Origin: Oxalobacteraceae bacterium OTU3CINTB1
Lineage (GTDB): Bacteria > Pseudomonadota > Gammaproteobacteria > Burkholderiales > Burkholderiaceae_D
Assembly (NCBI GenBank): GCA_024123955.1
Contig: CP099652.1
Location: 4,216,001-4,280,000 of the forward strand
Length of the DNA: 64,000 bases
Reading direction: 5' to 3'
Shown here: piece by piece, positions 27,401 through 35,229 of the stretch
Numbering within the stretch: position 1 is the stretch's first letter
Layout of the letters: each line of letters opens with the position of its first letter
Made by a program: the position numbers and the translations under genes
Notes under the pieces: generated by a model
Seen by the model: the letters and a program-made list of their open reading frames with translations, nothing else
Database searches by the model: none
Told to the model about the DNA's origin: nothing

Positions 27401-27925
27401 ATCGGCTTCCAGCTGTATTCGGACATGCTCAACGAAGCGGTGCGCTCGCTCAAGGCGGGCAAGGAGCCCGACCTGGCCGCGCCGCTGGCCACCACCACCG
27501 AGATCAACCTGCACGTGCCGGCGCTGCTGCCGGCCGACTTCTGCGGCGATGTGCACGAGCGCTTGTCGATTTATAAACGCATGGCCAACTGCACGGTCCA
27601 GGACAAGATCGACGACATGCAGGAGGAGATGATCGACCGCTTCGGCAAGCTGCCGGACGCCGTCAAGGCCCTGATCGAAACGCACCGTCTGCGCATCGCC
27701 GCCAAGAAGGTCGGCATCATCAAGATCGACGCGCATGGCGAAGCAGCCACGCTGCAGTTCATGGCCAAGCCGCCGATCGATCCGATGCGCATTATCGAAC
27801 TGATACAAAAAAACCGCCAGATCAAGCTCAATGGCCAGGACAAACTCAAGATCACCGCCAACATGCCGGATCTCGCCGCGCGTGTCGCGCAGATCAAAGG
27901 CGCCATCAAACAGTTGACCGCCTGA
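24482..27925 (+). CDS. mfd: Transcription-repair coupling factor
   Basis: Mfd removes RNA polymerase stalled at DNA lesions and recruits UvrA. The 1147-residue product matches E. coli Mfd (1148). It has the UvrB-homology module at the N-terminus (GDKLRCHLLPDWETLPYDAF region), the RNA-polymerase-interacting CarD-like domain (GDPVVHINHGIGRYMGL, about residue 482), and RecG-like helicase motors. Walker A is CGDVGFGKTEVALRAA (about 632) and the Walker B DEEH lies in LVIIDEEHRFG (about 733). The C-terminal TRCF domain is complete. The start is GTG 24482. Confidence 0.98.
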   Translation: MPLVLAKSIPKPGNRFALPTLHGSSDAYALALTALELKSQGQMLAVIVANASDAQRLLDEIPWFGGDKLRCHLLPDWETLPYDAFSPHQDLVSERLATLHEISSGQCDVMLVPATTALVRMAPPSFLAGYTFFFKKGESLDEARLKAQLTLAGYTHVTQVMSPGEYSVRGGLIDLFPMGSALPYRLDLFGDTIETIRTFDADTQRSLYPVNEVRLLPGREFPMDEAARTTFRSRWREQFEGDPSRSVVYKDISSGIASAGIEYYLPLFFEDTATLFDYLPQGAALALVGDIDAAIKRFWTDTGSRYRFLKADRERPILSPEALFLSDEQFFTLAKPYARLAISKDADSGASELSAPVPNIAVNRHSDDPLTNLRAYLLQAGRRVMICAESNGRRETLQQYFAEYDLALTPVEGFEGFATSSAKLALGVAPLHAGFELSTPNENLIFITETELYAGSGRRVGKKKQEAVTQVESMVRDLSELKIGDPVVHINHGIGRYMGLTSMDLGEGETEFLHLEYAKDTKLYVPVSQLHVISRYSGASPEDAPLHSLGSGQWEKAKRKAAEQVRDTAAELLNLYARRALREGHAFEYSAHDYERFADSFGFDETPDQQEAINNVIKDMTSGKPMDRLVCGDVGFGKTEVALRAAFIAVMGGRQVAILAPTTLLAEQHAQTFADRFADWPVRIAEMSRFRTGKEITQAIKGMADGTLDIVIGTHKLLSDDVKFTRLGLVIIDEEHRFGVRQKEALKSLRAEVDVLTLTATPIPRTLGMALEGLRDFSVIATAPQKRLAIKTFVRSEGESIIREACLRELKRGGQVYFLHNEVETIQNRMAMLTELLPEARIAVAHGQMHERDLEKVMRDFVAQRFNILLCTTIIETGIDVPTANTIIMHRADKFGLAQLHQLRGRVGRSHHQAYAYLLVTDVQSLTKQAQRRLDAIQQMEELGSGFYLAMHDLEIRGAGEVLGDSQSGEMTEIGFQLYSDMLNEAVRSLKAGKEPDLAAPLATTTEINLHVPALLPADFCGDVHERLSIYKRMANCTVQDKIDDMQEEMIDRFGKLPDAVKALIETHRLRIAAKKVGIIKIDAHGEAATLQFMAKPPIDPMRIIELIQKNRQIKLNGQDKLKITANMPDLAARVAQIKGAIKQLTA

Positions 27926-27972
27926 GGCTGGCGTCGTACCTTGATGCATTAGCCCAAACAACGCTAAATTTT

Positions 27973-28836
27973 ATGAAAAACGCCAAAGACACCATGAACC
28001 TGGTTTTACAGGGGCTCGACGATTGTAAAGCCCGACTTGAACGCATCGCCGCCCTCACCGCACCGAAAACCATCACCTGGATCAACGAGCGCGCGCTGCG
28101 CTGCGAAGGCATCACCTTCTCGCCGGCGCTGCGCCAAACCATCGAGGTGGCCGCCCAGGCGGCGCAACTGGACGCCACGTACTCGATCGGCATGCACAAG
28201 ATGAGCGAATTCAAGCTCGTCGCCATGGACATGGATTCGACCCTGATCACCATCGAGTGCATCGACGAAATCGCCGACATGCAGGGTTTAAAGCCGCAAG
28301 TGTCCGAGATCACCGAGGCGGCCATGCGCGGCGAGCTCGATTTCGCCGAAAGCCTCAAGCGCCGCGTGGCGCTGCTCGAAGGGTTGGATGCGTCGGCGCT
28401 GGAGCGCGTCTACGACGAGCGCCTGCAGTTGTCGCCGGGCGCGGAAACCATGCTGAACGCAGTGCGCCAGGCCGGCCTGAAAACGCTGCTGGTGTCGGGC
28501 GGCTTCACCTTCTTCACCGAACGCCTGAAAAAGCGCCTGGACCTGGACTACACCAACGCCAACGAACTGGAAGTGGTCGACGGCAGGTTGACGGGCAAGG
28601 TGATCGGCACCATCGTCGACGCCGAGGAGAAGAAACGCACCGTGGAACGCGTCTGCGCGGAACTGGACATCGCGCCGTCGCAGGCGATCGTCATGGGCGA
28701 CGGCGCCAACGACCTGAAAATGATGGGCATCTCGGGCATGTCGGTGGCCTTCCGCGCCAAGCCGGTGGTGCGTGAACAAGCCAACGTCGCGCTGAACTTT
28801 GTCGGCCTGGACGGCATCCTGCCCCTGTTAACCTGA
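27973..28836 (+). CDS. serB: Phosphoserine phosphatase
   Basis: The last step of serine synthesis: phosphoserine to serine. The product has 287 residues. HAD motif I is AMDMDSTLITIECIDEIA (about residues 84-101), motif II is LLVSGGFTFFTERL and motif III/IV is AIVMGDGANDLKMMGISGMS. The N-terminal 80 residues form the usual regulatory region. ATG 28003 is an alternative start. It lies 47 bases after mfd. Its last 9 bases overlap the 3' end of the convergent reductase gene. Confidence 0.96.
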   Translation: MKNAKDTMNLVLQGLDDCKARLERIAALTAPKTITWINERALRCEGITFSPALRQTIEVAAQAAQLDATYSIGMHKMSEFKLVAMDMDSTLITIECIDEIADMQGLKPQVSEITEAAMRGELDFAESLKRRVALLEGLDASALERVYDERLQLSPGAETMLNAVRQAGLKTLLVSGGFTFFTERLKKRLDLDYTNANELEVVDGRLTGKVIGTIVDAEEKKRTVERVCAELDIAPSQAIVMGDGANDLKMMGISGMSVAFRAKPVVREQANVALNFVGLDGILPLLT

Positions 28837-29802
28837 CCGGTGGCGCGCCACCATTCCGGCATCCTCCGGTGCGGGGCGCCATTGCGGCGTTAAATTAGCG
28901 TGGATGTTGGTCGCCGCCACCGCGCCCTGCCCCATCGCCACGCTGATTTGATTCAAACCTTTCACCACGTCGCCGACCGCATACAGTCCCGGCACGCTGG
29001 TGCGCTGATATTCATCGACCAGCAGTTCGCCGCACTCGGGCTCCATTTGCGCGCCCAATGCAGTCGCCAGCTCCGAACGCGCCGTTTCACCCAGCATCGG
29101 ATACAGAACATCGAAGTGGTGCGCGGCACCGTCGCCGGTGTGGAGCACGGGGGTCATCTCCGTCGTCATGCCCACGCCCTTGACCGGCGATTGGACGTAG
29201 CGCACGCCCGCCTGCTGCAGGCGAATCCGCTGTTCGGCGTCCAGCGGCGCGGCGTCGTCTCGCTCGAACAACGTCACATCGGCCGAAAAGGTCCGCATGA
29301 AAACCGCATGGCCTACCGGGTTGGCAGTCGACGTGATCACCGCGATCTTCTTGTCCAACACGTCGTAGCCGTCGCAAACGGGGCACAGGCGCACGGCGCC
29401 GCTGCGCACCGCCTCGCGCCAGTTTTCGATCGGCAGTCCGGCGTCGGCCACGCCGCTGGCCAGGATCACCATGCGTGCGTGTACCCGCGTGTCGTTAAAA
29501 TCGGCGCCAAAACCATCATCCTCTTCGACGAGGCGGGTCACCTCGCCCGAGGTGACGTGGGTATCGTAGCGCGCCAACTGATCGCGCAAGCGCTGCTGCA
29601 ACTGATGTCCCGGTATGCCTTCCGGGAAGCCGCCGTAGTTATGCGTGACCGGTATCAGCGACAGGCGGCTGTGTCCCTTATCGATAATCACGACGTTGCG
29701 CTGGAAACGACGCAGGTAGATCGCGGCCTGCAGCCCGCCAGGGCCGCCGCCGATAATCAGGACATCGCAGGAAAATGGGCCACCGGGGCTGATCGCATTC
29801 AT
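28828..29802 (-). CDS. Thioredoxin-reductase-like NAD(P)/FAD-dependent oxidoreductase
   Basis: A flavoprotein of about 324 residues in the thioredoxin reductase family. The FAD motif is DVLIIGGGPGGLQAAIYL (about residues 11-28). A redox-active CPVC appears in RLCPVCDGYD, equivalent to the CAxC of TrxB, so a dithiol-transferring role is possible. The NAD(P) motif region lies at KKIAVITSTANPVG, with the glycine pattern altered. The C-terminal FAD element is VPGLYAVGDVVKGLNQ. The start at 29802 (MNAISPGG) was chosen; 29817 is an alternative. The partner substrate is unknown. It is not clearly TrxB itself. Confidence 0.85.
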   Translation of the reverse strand: MNAISPGGPFSCDVLIIGGGPGGLQAAIYLRRFQRNVVIIDKGHSRLSLIPVTHNYGGFPEGIPGHQLQQRLRDQLARYDTHVTSGEVTRLVEEDDGFGADFNDTRVHARMVILASGVADAGLPIENWREAVRSGAVRLCPVCDGYDVLDKKIAVITSTANPVGHAVFMRTFSADVTLFERDDAAPLDAEQRIRLQQAGVRYVQSPVKGVGMTTEMTPVLHTGDGAAHHFDVLYPMLGETARSELATALGAQMEPECGELLVDEYQRTSVPGLYAVGDVVKGLNQISVAMGQGAVAATNIHANLTPQWRPAPEDAGMVARHRSG

Positions 29803-29876
29803 GGCGCCAGTATCCAACGGACGGGCCGGGCGTCAAATCAGCGCGCGGCCCACATCGGCGTGGGATTTAACCGACA

Positions 29877-30410
29877 TCACGCCGGCAGCAGCGAATACAT
29901 CGCGGCCGGCACCGCCAGGCTGCGTATGACCAGGCGATTGTGCAAAATGCCTTCGAAACGCGCGCCGGCCTTCTCGGCCACCTTGCGGCTGCGCTCATTC
30001 TGCTCGGCCGCGACGATCTCCAGCCGCGTCAAGCCAAGTTTGGCGAAACCATAGGCGGCCATCAGCCGGACCGCGCGCGGTGCGATCCTCTCGCCCTGGC
30101 GCGATTGCCGCACCCAGAAACCCAAATTGGCAAAGTCATGTTCGCGATTGATGTGGTTGATGCCGATGCCGCCGAGGTAGTCCCCGCCGTCGGCGTCGAA
30201 GATGCCCACGCTGAAGGCGCTGCCCTCGGCGCGATCGGCGTCGCAGGTGTGCACCCAGTGCTCGGCGTCGTCGAGCGTGAAGTCAGCATCGCACCACGGC
30301 AGCCACACGCCGACGGTCGATACCGACTCCAGCGCGGCGCGCGTCAACGCCGGCGCGTCCGCCAGCAGCAGCGGACGCAGACACAGGCCGTCGCCGGTCA
30401 GGATCGCCAT
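29877..30410 (-). CDS. GNAT-family N-acetyltransferase (RimJ/RimL-like)
   Basis: It would transfer an acetyl group from acetyl-CoA to an amine or a protein N-terminus. The 177-residue product has RimJ-type features: LCLRPLLLADAPALTRAALE at the start, then GGIGINHINREHDFANLGFWV, and the CoA-binding region GERIAPRAVRLMAAYGFAKL followed by RLEIVAAEQNERSRKVAEKAG. The substrate is unknown. One base separates it from the upstream phosphatase gene, so both are one operon. Confidence 0.87.
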   Translation of the reverse strand: MAILTGDGLCLRPLLLADAPALTRAALESVSTVGVWLPWCDADFTLDDAEHWVHTCDADRAEGSAFSVGIFDADGGDYLGGIGINHINREHDFANLGFWVRQSRQGERIAPRAVRLMAAYGFAKLGLTRLEIVAAEQNERSRKVAEKAGARFEGILHNRLVIRSLAVPAAMYSLLPA

Positions 30411-30411
30411 G

Positions 30412-30888
30412 CTATTTCGCCCGCAGCAATGCGATCAGACCGTCCGAGGCGTCCTCGATATAGTCGAGCACCAGATCGAAACCGCGCCCGCCGCCGTAGT
30501 AGGGATCGGGCACCACCTCCGACCCGCTGCGGCTGGCGTGCGCCATGAACAGGCCCAGTTTATGCCGGTGCTGCGGCGGACAGGCCGCCTCCAGCATGCG
30601 CAAATTGTCGTGGTCCATCGCCAGCACATGGTCGAAGGCTTCGAAGTCCGCAGCCGCCACCTTGCGCGAGCGCTGGGCCGACAGGTCATAGCCGCGCCTG
30701 GCGGCGAACTCCATCGAGCGCGTGTCCGGCGGTTCGCCGACGTGGTAACCGTGGGTGCCGGCGGAGTCGATGACGAAACGCCCGCCGAGGCCGGCGGCCT
30801 CCAAGCGATGGCGGAACACGCCTTCCGCGGTGGGAGAACGGCAGATATTACCCATGCAAACGAACAGCACCGAAACAGCTTTGCTCAT
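30412..30888 (-). CDS. Low-molecular-weight protein-tyrosine phosphatase
   Basis: This small phosphatase removes phosphate from tyrosines or small molecules; some members control exopolysaccharide kinases. ATG 30888 gives 158 residues. The active-site loop C-x5-R-S is VCMGNICRSPTAEGVF at the N-terminus. The general acid Asp lies in VPDPYYGG (about residue 128). The open frame runs upstream to 32025, but only this part matches the family. It precedes the acetyltransferase gene by one base and is divergent from the AraC-type regulator. Confidence 0.94.
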   Translation of the reverse strand: MSKAVSVLFVCMGNICRSPTAEGVFRHRLEAAGLGGRFVIDSAGTHGYHVGEPPDTRSMEFAARRGYDLSAQRSRKVAAADFEAFDHVLAMDHDNLRMLEAACPPQHRHKLGLFMAHASRSGSEVVPDPYYGGGRGFDLVLDYIEDASDGLIALLRAK

Positions 30889-30954
30889 GACGACACTCGG
30901 AAAGAACACAGAAGCGGCTACTTTACGCCAGCCGCCAAGGGAATGCCATCGCAT

Positions 30955-30970
30955 TGCTATAATTAGCATA
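30955..30970 (+). promoter_or_regulatory. Extended -10 promoter giving a probable leaderless araC-type mRNA
   Basis: TGC-TATAAT (30955-30963) is an extended -10 element. The ATG of the regulator follows six bases later, at the expected transcription start. No Shine-Dalgarno sequence fits between them. Confidence 0.5.
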
Positions 30971-31941
30971 TGACCAACACTCCCCACCCCTCGCCGCGCG
31001 CAGAATACACGCGGCGCATGAACCGCGTGCTCAACTATATCGACCAGCACCTGGACCAGCCGCTCGACCTGCGGCAGCTGGCCGAGGTGGCGAATTTCTC
31101 GCCCTACCATTTTCACCGCGTGTTCGCCGCCTGGATGGGCGAAACGCTGGGCGACTACGCGCGCCGCAGGCGGCTGGAGAAGGCGGCCTTTCGGCTCAGC
31201 TGCAAGCCGGCGGTATCCGTGCTGGAGACGGCGCTCGCCACCGGTTTCGGCTCGGGCGAGGCCTTCTCGCGCGCCTTCAAGCTCAAGTTCGGCTGTACGC
31301 CAACCGAATGGCGCCTGGACACCCGCCAGCGCCTGGCCGCGCAAGCGCTGCCGACCGGCGGCCGTCACACCGACAGCAATCTGGATCAGGTACTGAGCAA
31401 GTTCGATCAGACGCCACAACGCGGCATCGACGACGATGACATCTCCAGCAACGACCAAGGAGATTTCCGTATGAACGTGAGCATCATCGACCTGCCCGCC
31501 GCGCGCGTGGCGTACCACCGTTACATCGGGCCGTACGGCCCCAGTATCGGCACCTTTTGGCGCGCGACGGTTGCGCCTTGGATACAGTCGCACGGCCTCG
31601 GCCAGCAGACGTGCTATGGCGTCGGCCTCGACGATCCCAGCATCACGCCGCCCGACAAGTGCCGTTACGACGCCTGCGTCGTGGTTCCGGACAGCTTCGA
31701 CGCCGGCGGTTTGGCCGACATCGCCACCCTGCCCGGCGGCCGCTATGCCGTTGCCCGCTTCGAGGGCCCGCCCGCCGCCATCGCCGACGCCTGGACTTGG
31801 CTCACGCGCAACTGGCTGCCGGAAAGCGGCTTGCAATGCGACGACCGGCCCTGCTTCGAAATGTTCCGGCCGGACAGCGTGACCAATCCGCAAAACGGCC
31901 AGATGGTATGCGACATCTGCATTCCGGTGCGGCCGCTGTAG
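30970..31941 (+). CDS. AraC-family regulator with GyrI-like effector domain
   Basis: A 323-residue transcription factor. The N-terminal AraC DNA-binding domain has two helix-turn-helices: LDLRQLAEVANFSPYHFHRV (about residues 33-52) and VLETALATGFGSGEAFSRAF (about 84-103). A linker is followed by a GyrI-like small-molecule-binding domain from about residue 165, recognisable from ARVAYHRYIGPYGPSIGTFW and ending with CDICIPVR. This DNA-binding-first layout resembles Rob and related multidrug sensors. The effector and targets are unknown. The start ATG 30970 lies very close to its promoter; ATG 31021 would still keep the first helix-turn-helix. Confidence 0.9.
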   Translation: MTNTPHPSPRAEYTRRMNRVLNYIDQHLDQPLDLRQLAEVANFSPYHFHRVFAAWMGETLGDYARRRRLEKAAFRLSCKPAVSVLETALATGFGSGEAFSRAFKLKFGCTPTEWRLDTRQRLAAQALPTGGRHTDSNLDQVLSKFDQTPQRGIDDDDISSNDQGDFRMNVSIIDLPAARVAYHRYIGPYGPSIGTFWRATVAPWIQSHGLGQQTCYGVGLDDPSITPPDKCRYDACVVVPDSFDAGGLADIATLPGGRYAVARFEGPPAAIADAWTWLTRNWLPESGLQCDDRPCFEMFRPDSVTNPQNGQMVCDICIPVRPL

Positions 31942-32081
31942 CACCCGGAACGGAGGCCGGCCGGCGTGCGGCATCGCACCTTTGCCGGCCTCGCCGGGAC
32001 TTTTTGGCGCGATTTGTACGCCCAAGCCGAAATCACGTTGCTATACTGCGTATCAGATCCATCAACTTTAAAGGAAATACC

Positions 32082-32444
32082 ATGTCGCAGGAATTGGTTC
32101 TGGATAGCCGGGTCGGCTCTGCTAAGACCACCGCATGGTGGCTCTACGTGGTCCACGGCGTGAGTTTCGTTTTTTCGCTGGGCTTGTTCTCGGTGATACC
32201 GCTGATCGTCAACTACGTGCAGCGCCCCGGCACGGAGGGCACGTTCGTGCACAGCCATCACACGTGGATGATCCGCTCATTCTGGTGGTACGTGGTCTGG
32301 ATGGCCGTTGGCGGCCTGCTGGCGGCCACCATCATCGGCATTCCGGTCGCCTGGCTGGTGTGGGTCGGCGCCTGGATCTGGAAAGCCTATCGTTTAATCA
32401 TCGGTTTTATCCGCCTCAACGAAAACTCGGCAGCGCCAATCTAG
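32082..32444 (+). CDS. Small integral membrane protein (DUF4870-like)
   Basis: A 120-residue protein with AAGGAAA before ATG 32082. Three membrane helices are visible: WLYVVHGVSFVFSLGLFSVI, WWYVVWMAVGGLLAATIIG and VAWLVWVGAWIWKAYRLIIG. The pattern resembles small DUF4870-type or 'membrane protein YidH-like' proteins found widely in Burkholderiales. No function can be given. Its last four bases overlap the convergent udgX gene. Confidence 0.75.
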   Translation: MSQELVLDSRVGSAKTTAWWLYVVHGVSFVFSLGLFSVIPLIVNYVQRPGTEGTFVHSHHTWMIRSFWWYVVWMAVGGLLAATIIGIPVAWLVWVGAWIWKAYRLIIGFIRLNENSAAPI

Positions 32445-33874
32445 TCGTCGCCGAGCAAGCGCTTCGCCTCTCGCAAGCCTTCGACGATCACCTCGTAGGC
32501 CTGCCGGCGCGTGGCCTCGTCCGGCGCCCGCAGCACGTACGACGGATGGTACACCGTCACCACCCAGCGTCCGTCGTGCTGGACCGGCGCGTCCATCACC
32601 GACTTCATCGTCACGCTGCCGTCCTGCAGCACCGATTTCAGCGCCGTGCTGCCGAGCGCCACCACCACGTCCGGACGCACGCGCGCCAACTCCTCCTCCA
32701 GCCAAAGGTGGCAGGCGGAGATCTCCTTCTGCGCCGGGGTCTTGTGCAGCCGGCGCTTGCCGCGCAGCTCCCACTTGAAGTGCTTGACGGCGTTGGTCAG
32801 GTAGATGCTGTCGCGCTCCATGCCCGCCTGCGCCATGGCCTTCTCCAGCACCGCGCCGGCCGGGCCGACGAACGGCAGTCCCTGTAAATCCTCCTGATCG
32901 CCCGGCTGCTCGCCGACGAGCATGATGCGCGCCCGCTTCGGCCCGACGCCGGGCACCGCCTGCGTGGCGTTTTCCCACAGGTCGCAGCGGCGGCATTGGT
33001 CGAGCGTGGTGGGCTGCTCGCGCTGCGGTTGCGCGCGTTCCGGGGCAATCGGGATGGTGGTGGCGCCGCCGCGCCGGCCCACGGTGCCGGTCTGGCCGGT
33101 GCGCCGCTCGCCATTGGCGGCCGCGCTGACCATCGCCGGCACGATCGCCCCTTCCGGCAAATTCTTCCAGAAACGCGACGGGATATGGCTGCGCAGCAGG
33201 TCGGCGTTCAGGCGCGCCGGGTTAAAGATGCTGCGGTAGTACGTCAGCCACAGCGCCTCGCCGGCGTCCTCGATATCGGCCGCGCTGCGCATCAGCGACG
33301 GCGCCTCGTGCAGATGTTCGCCATCCCACAGCACGGCCGCCGCCGGCGTGGCGATCATCCACGTGACATTGCCCATGCGGCGGGCGAAATGCCGCGCAAC
33401 CTGCGGCAGCACTTCGTGCGTGGGTTCGAACCAGGCCACAAAGCGCGGCGCGCCATCCTCTTCCTTGCGTTCGCGAAAACGTACATACGCGTGCATGTCG
33501 TGCTCCTCCCGATGAACAGCCTTGACCATCCCATGCAGCCGCGCGCCATCGGCATCGGCCGGCGAAATCACATCACGCTCGCCCAGGTGCCAGCGCCAGA
33601 CCACCTTGTACAGAAAGGACCAGCGGTCGGGGGCGCTGAAGCAGGCGGCGCTGACGAGTAGCTCCATCAACTGGCGCGGCAGCCGCAGGGTGGTCGTCGT
33701 TGTCGCATTGGCGTCGGGCGCGCCGCCGGCTTCTTCCAGCGGCGCGGCGGAGAACAAATCGCCATCCTCCGGCTGCGATAACCATTCTACGAATTCGGGC
33801 GCGACGTGGCGCGCGATTAGCTCGCGTGCCGCGTCGCGCCATTCGTCGAACGACTGGACCACCCGCCGCATCAT
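32441..33874 (-). CDS. udgX: UdgX-type uracil-DNA binding protein fused to a TIGR03915-type N-terminal domain
   Basis: UdgX enzymes bind uracil in DNA, and known members trap it covalently. This 477-residue protein is a fusion. Residues of about 1-240 are the TIGR03915/DUF4130-type domain that accompanies this family (FSAPDRWSFLYKVVWRWHLG). After a linker, the C-terminal part (about 290-477) is a family 4-like uracil-DNA glycosylase with FeS cysteines (CRRCDLW), GEQPGDQEDLQG and the UdgX-specific loop KRRLHKTP (about residue 372), whose His forms the covalent bond in studied members. VYHPSYVLR is the late glycosylase motif. The start overlaps the stop of the upstream radical-SAM gene (ATGA), so the two are translationally coupled. 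Confidence 0.92.
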   Translation of the reverse strand: MMRRVVQSFDEWRDAARELIARHVAPEFVEWLSQPEDGDLFSAAPLEEAGGAPDANATTTTTLRLPRQLMELLVSAACFSAPDRWSFLYKVVWRWHLGERDVISPADADGARLHGMVKAVHREEHDMHAYVRFRERKEEDGAPRFVAWFEPTHEVLPQVARHFARRMGNVTWMIATPAAAVLWDGEHLHEAPSLMRSAADIEDAGEALWLTYYRSIFNPARLNADLLRSHIPSRFWKNLPEGAIVPAMVSAAANGERRTGQTGTVGRRGGATTIPIAPERAQPQREQPTTLDQCRRCDLWENATQAVPGVGPKRARIMLVGEQPGDQEDLQGLPFVGPAGAVLEKAMAQAGMERDSIYLTNAVKHFKWELRGKRRLHKTPAQKEISACHLWLEEELARVRPDVVVALGSTALKSVLQDGSVTMKSVMDAPVQHDGRWVVTVYHPSYVLRAPDEATRRQAYEVIVEGLREAKRLLGDD

Positions 33875-35100
33875 GCCGCCTGCAGCTCCGGCCACAGGTT
33901 CATCTGCTGGGGCGCGTCGGCCATGGCGCGGCGCAAATGCTCGGACGGACCGGCATCGTTGGACGGGAAGTAGTCGGCCGTGATGATGAAAGGCGAAATC
34001 TTCTTCATACTGCAGCGCAGCCGCGACAGATCGGCGTAACGTATTTGCCGCAGTCGCCGCAGATCGATCAGGCGCTGGGCGTTGCGCAGGCCGATGCCGG
34101 GGATGCGCGCGATCATGTGCGGCTCGGCGCGGTTGAGGTCCATCGGAAAATGCTCGCGGTGCTCCAGTGCCCACGCCAGCTTGGGATCGATGTCGAGCGC
34201 CAGATTGCCGGTCGCCGGCAGCAGCTCTTTCACCTGGAAGCCGTAGCTGCGCAGCAGGAAATCGGCCTGGTACAACCGGTGCTCGCGCAGCATCGGCGGC
34301 GGCGCCAGTGGCACGCTTTTTGGACTTTGCGGAATCGGGCTGAAGGCCGAGTAATACACGCGTTTGAGCTTGTAGCTGCCGTACAGCGTCTCCGCGGTCG
34401 TCAGGATCTGCTGGTCGTCGCTGGCGTCGGCGCCGACGATCATTTGCGTGCTTTGCCCGGCCGGCGCGAAACGCGGCGACTTGGGTTCCTCGGCCTTTTC
34501 ATCGAGCTTGCGGCGGATGGAGCCCATCGCCAGCTTGATGGTGTGGACGCTTTTTTCCGGCGCCAGCTTCTGCACGCTGTCCTGCGTCGGCAGCTCGATA
34601 TTGACGCTCAAGCGGTCCGCGTAGCGGCCGGCGGCAGCGATCAGCGCCGGATCGGCGTCCGGAATCGTCTTCAGGTGTATGTAGCCGCGAAACTGGTGCA
34701 CCTCGCGCAGTTCGCGCGCCACCTGCACCAGCTGCTCCATCGTGTAATCGGCCGACTGGATGATGCCGGAACTGAGAAACAGCCCGTCGATGTAATTGCG
34801 GAGGTAGAAATCGGTGGTTAATTTAACCACTTCAGCCACAGTAAAGCGGGCGCGCGGCACGTTCGAGGTGCGGCGGTTGACGCAGTATTGGCAATCGTAC
34901 AGGCAGTAATTGGTGAGCAGGATTTTCAGCAGCGACACGCAGCGGCCGTCCGGCGTATAGCTGTGGCAAATGCCCATGCCGGTGGTCGCGCCGAAACCGT
35001 CCTTGCCGATCGAGTTGCGCTTCGGCGCGCCGCTGCTGGCGCAGGAGGCGTCGTACTTGGCCGCATCGGCCAGGATCTCCAGCTTGTCCGTCAACTCCAT
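33871..35100 (-). CDS. Putative DNA modification/repair radical SAM protein (UdgX partner)
   Basis: A 409-residue radical SAM enzyme. The iron-sulfur cysteines appear in LTNYCLYDCQYCVNRR (about residues 61-76), in the CxxxCxxC pattern. The C-terminus carries a helix-hairpin-helix DNA-binding motif, IARIPGIGLRNAQRLIDLR. This is the known genomic partner of the UdgX/TIGR03915 protein (TIGR03916 type); the chemical reaction is not established. The gene overlaps udgX by four bases. Bases 35101-35229 upstream and downstream of the next gene hold no feature apart from an AT-rich promoter-like stretch near 35120-35145. Confidence 0.9.
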   Translation of the reverse strand: MELTDKLEILADAAKYDASCASSGAPKRNSIGKDGFGATTGMGICHSYTPDGRCVSLLKILLTNYCLYDCQYCVNRRTSNVPRARFTVAEVVKLTTDFYLRNYIDGLFLSSGIIQSADYTMEQLVQVARELREVHQFRGYIHLKTIPDADPALIAAAGRYADRLSVNIELPTQDSVQKLAPEKSVHTIKLAMGSIRRKLDEKAEEPKSPRFAPAGQSTQMIVGADASDDQQILTTAETLYGSYKLKRVYYSAFSPIPQSPKSVPLAPPPMLREHRLYQADFLLRSYGFQVKELLPATGNLALDIDPKLAWALEHREHFPMDLNRAEPHMIARIPGIGLRNAQRLIDLRRLRQIRYADLSRLRCSMKKISPFIITADYFPSNDAGPSEHLRRAMADAPQQMNLWPELQAA

Positions 35101-35229
35101 GCTTGCCTCGATTTATTGACACTGTATAAAAACACAGTATAACAATGATCGAGAGCAAAAAGGGAATCGAGTGTGCGCTTTGTCCGAACTTTGACCCGGT
35201 ATTTATTCAACGCCGGGCCCCAACGCAAT

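Noticed and set aside
24667..27576. 969-codon second plus frame inside mfd
   Set aside because: Arg/Pro/Ala-rich composition typical of a +1 shadow; the real mfd frame is complete.
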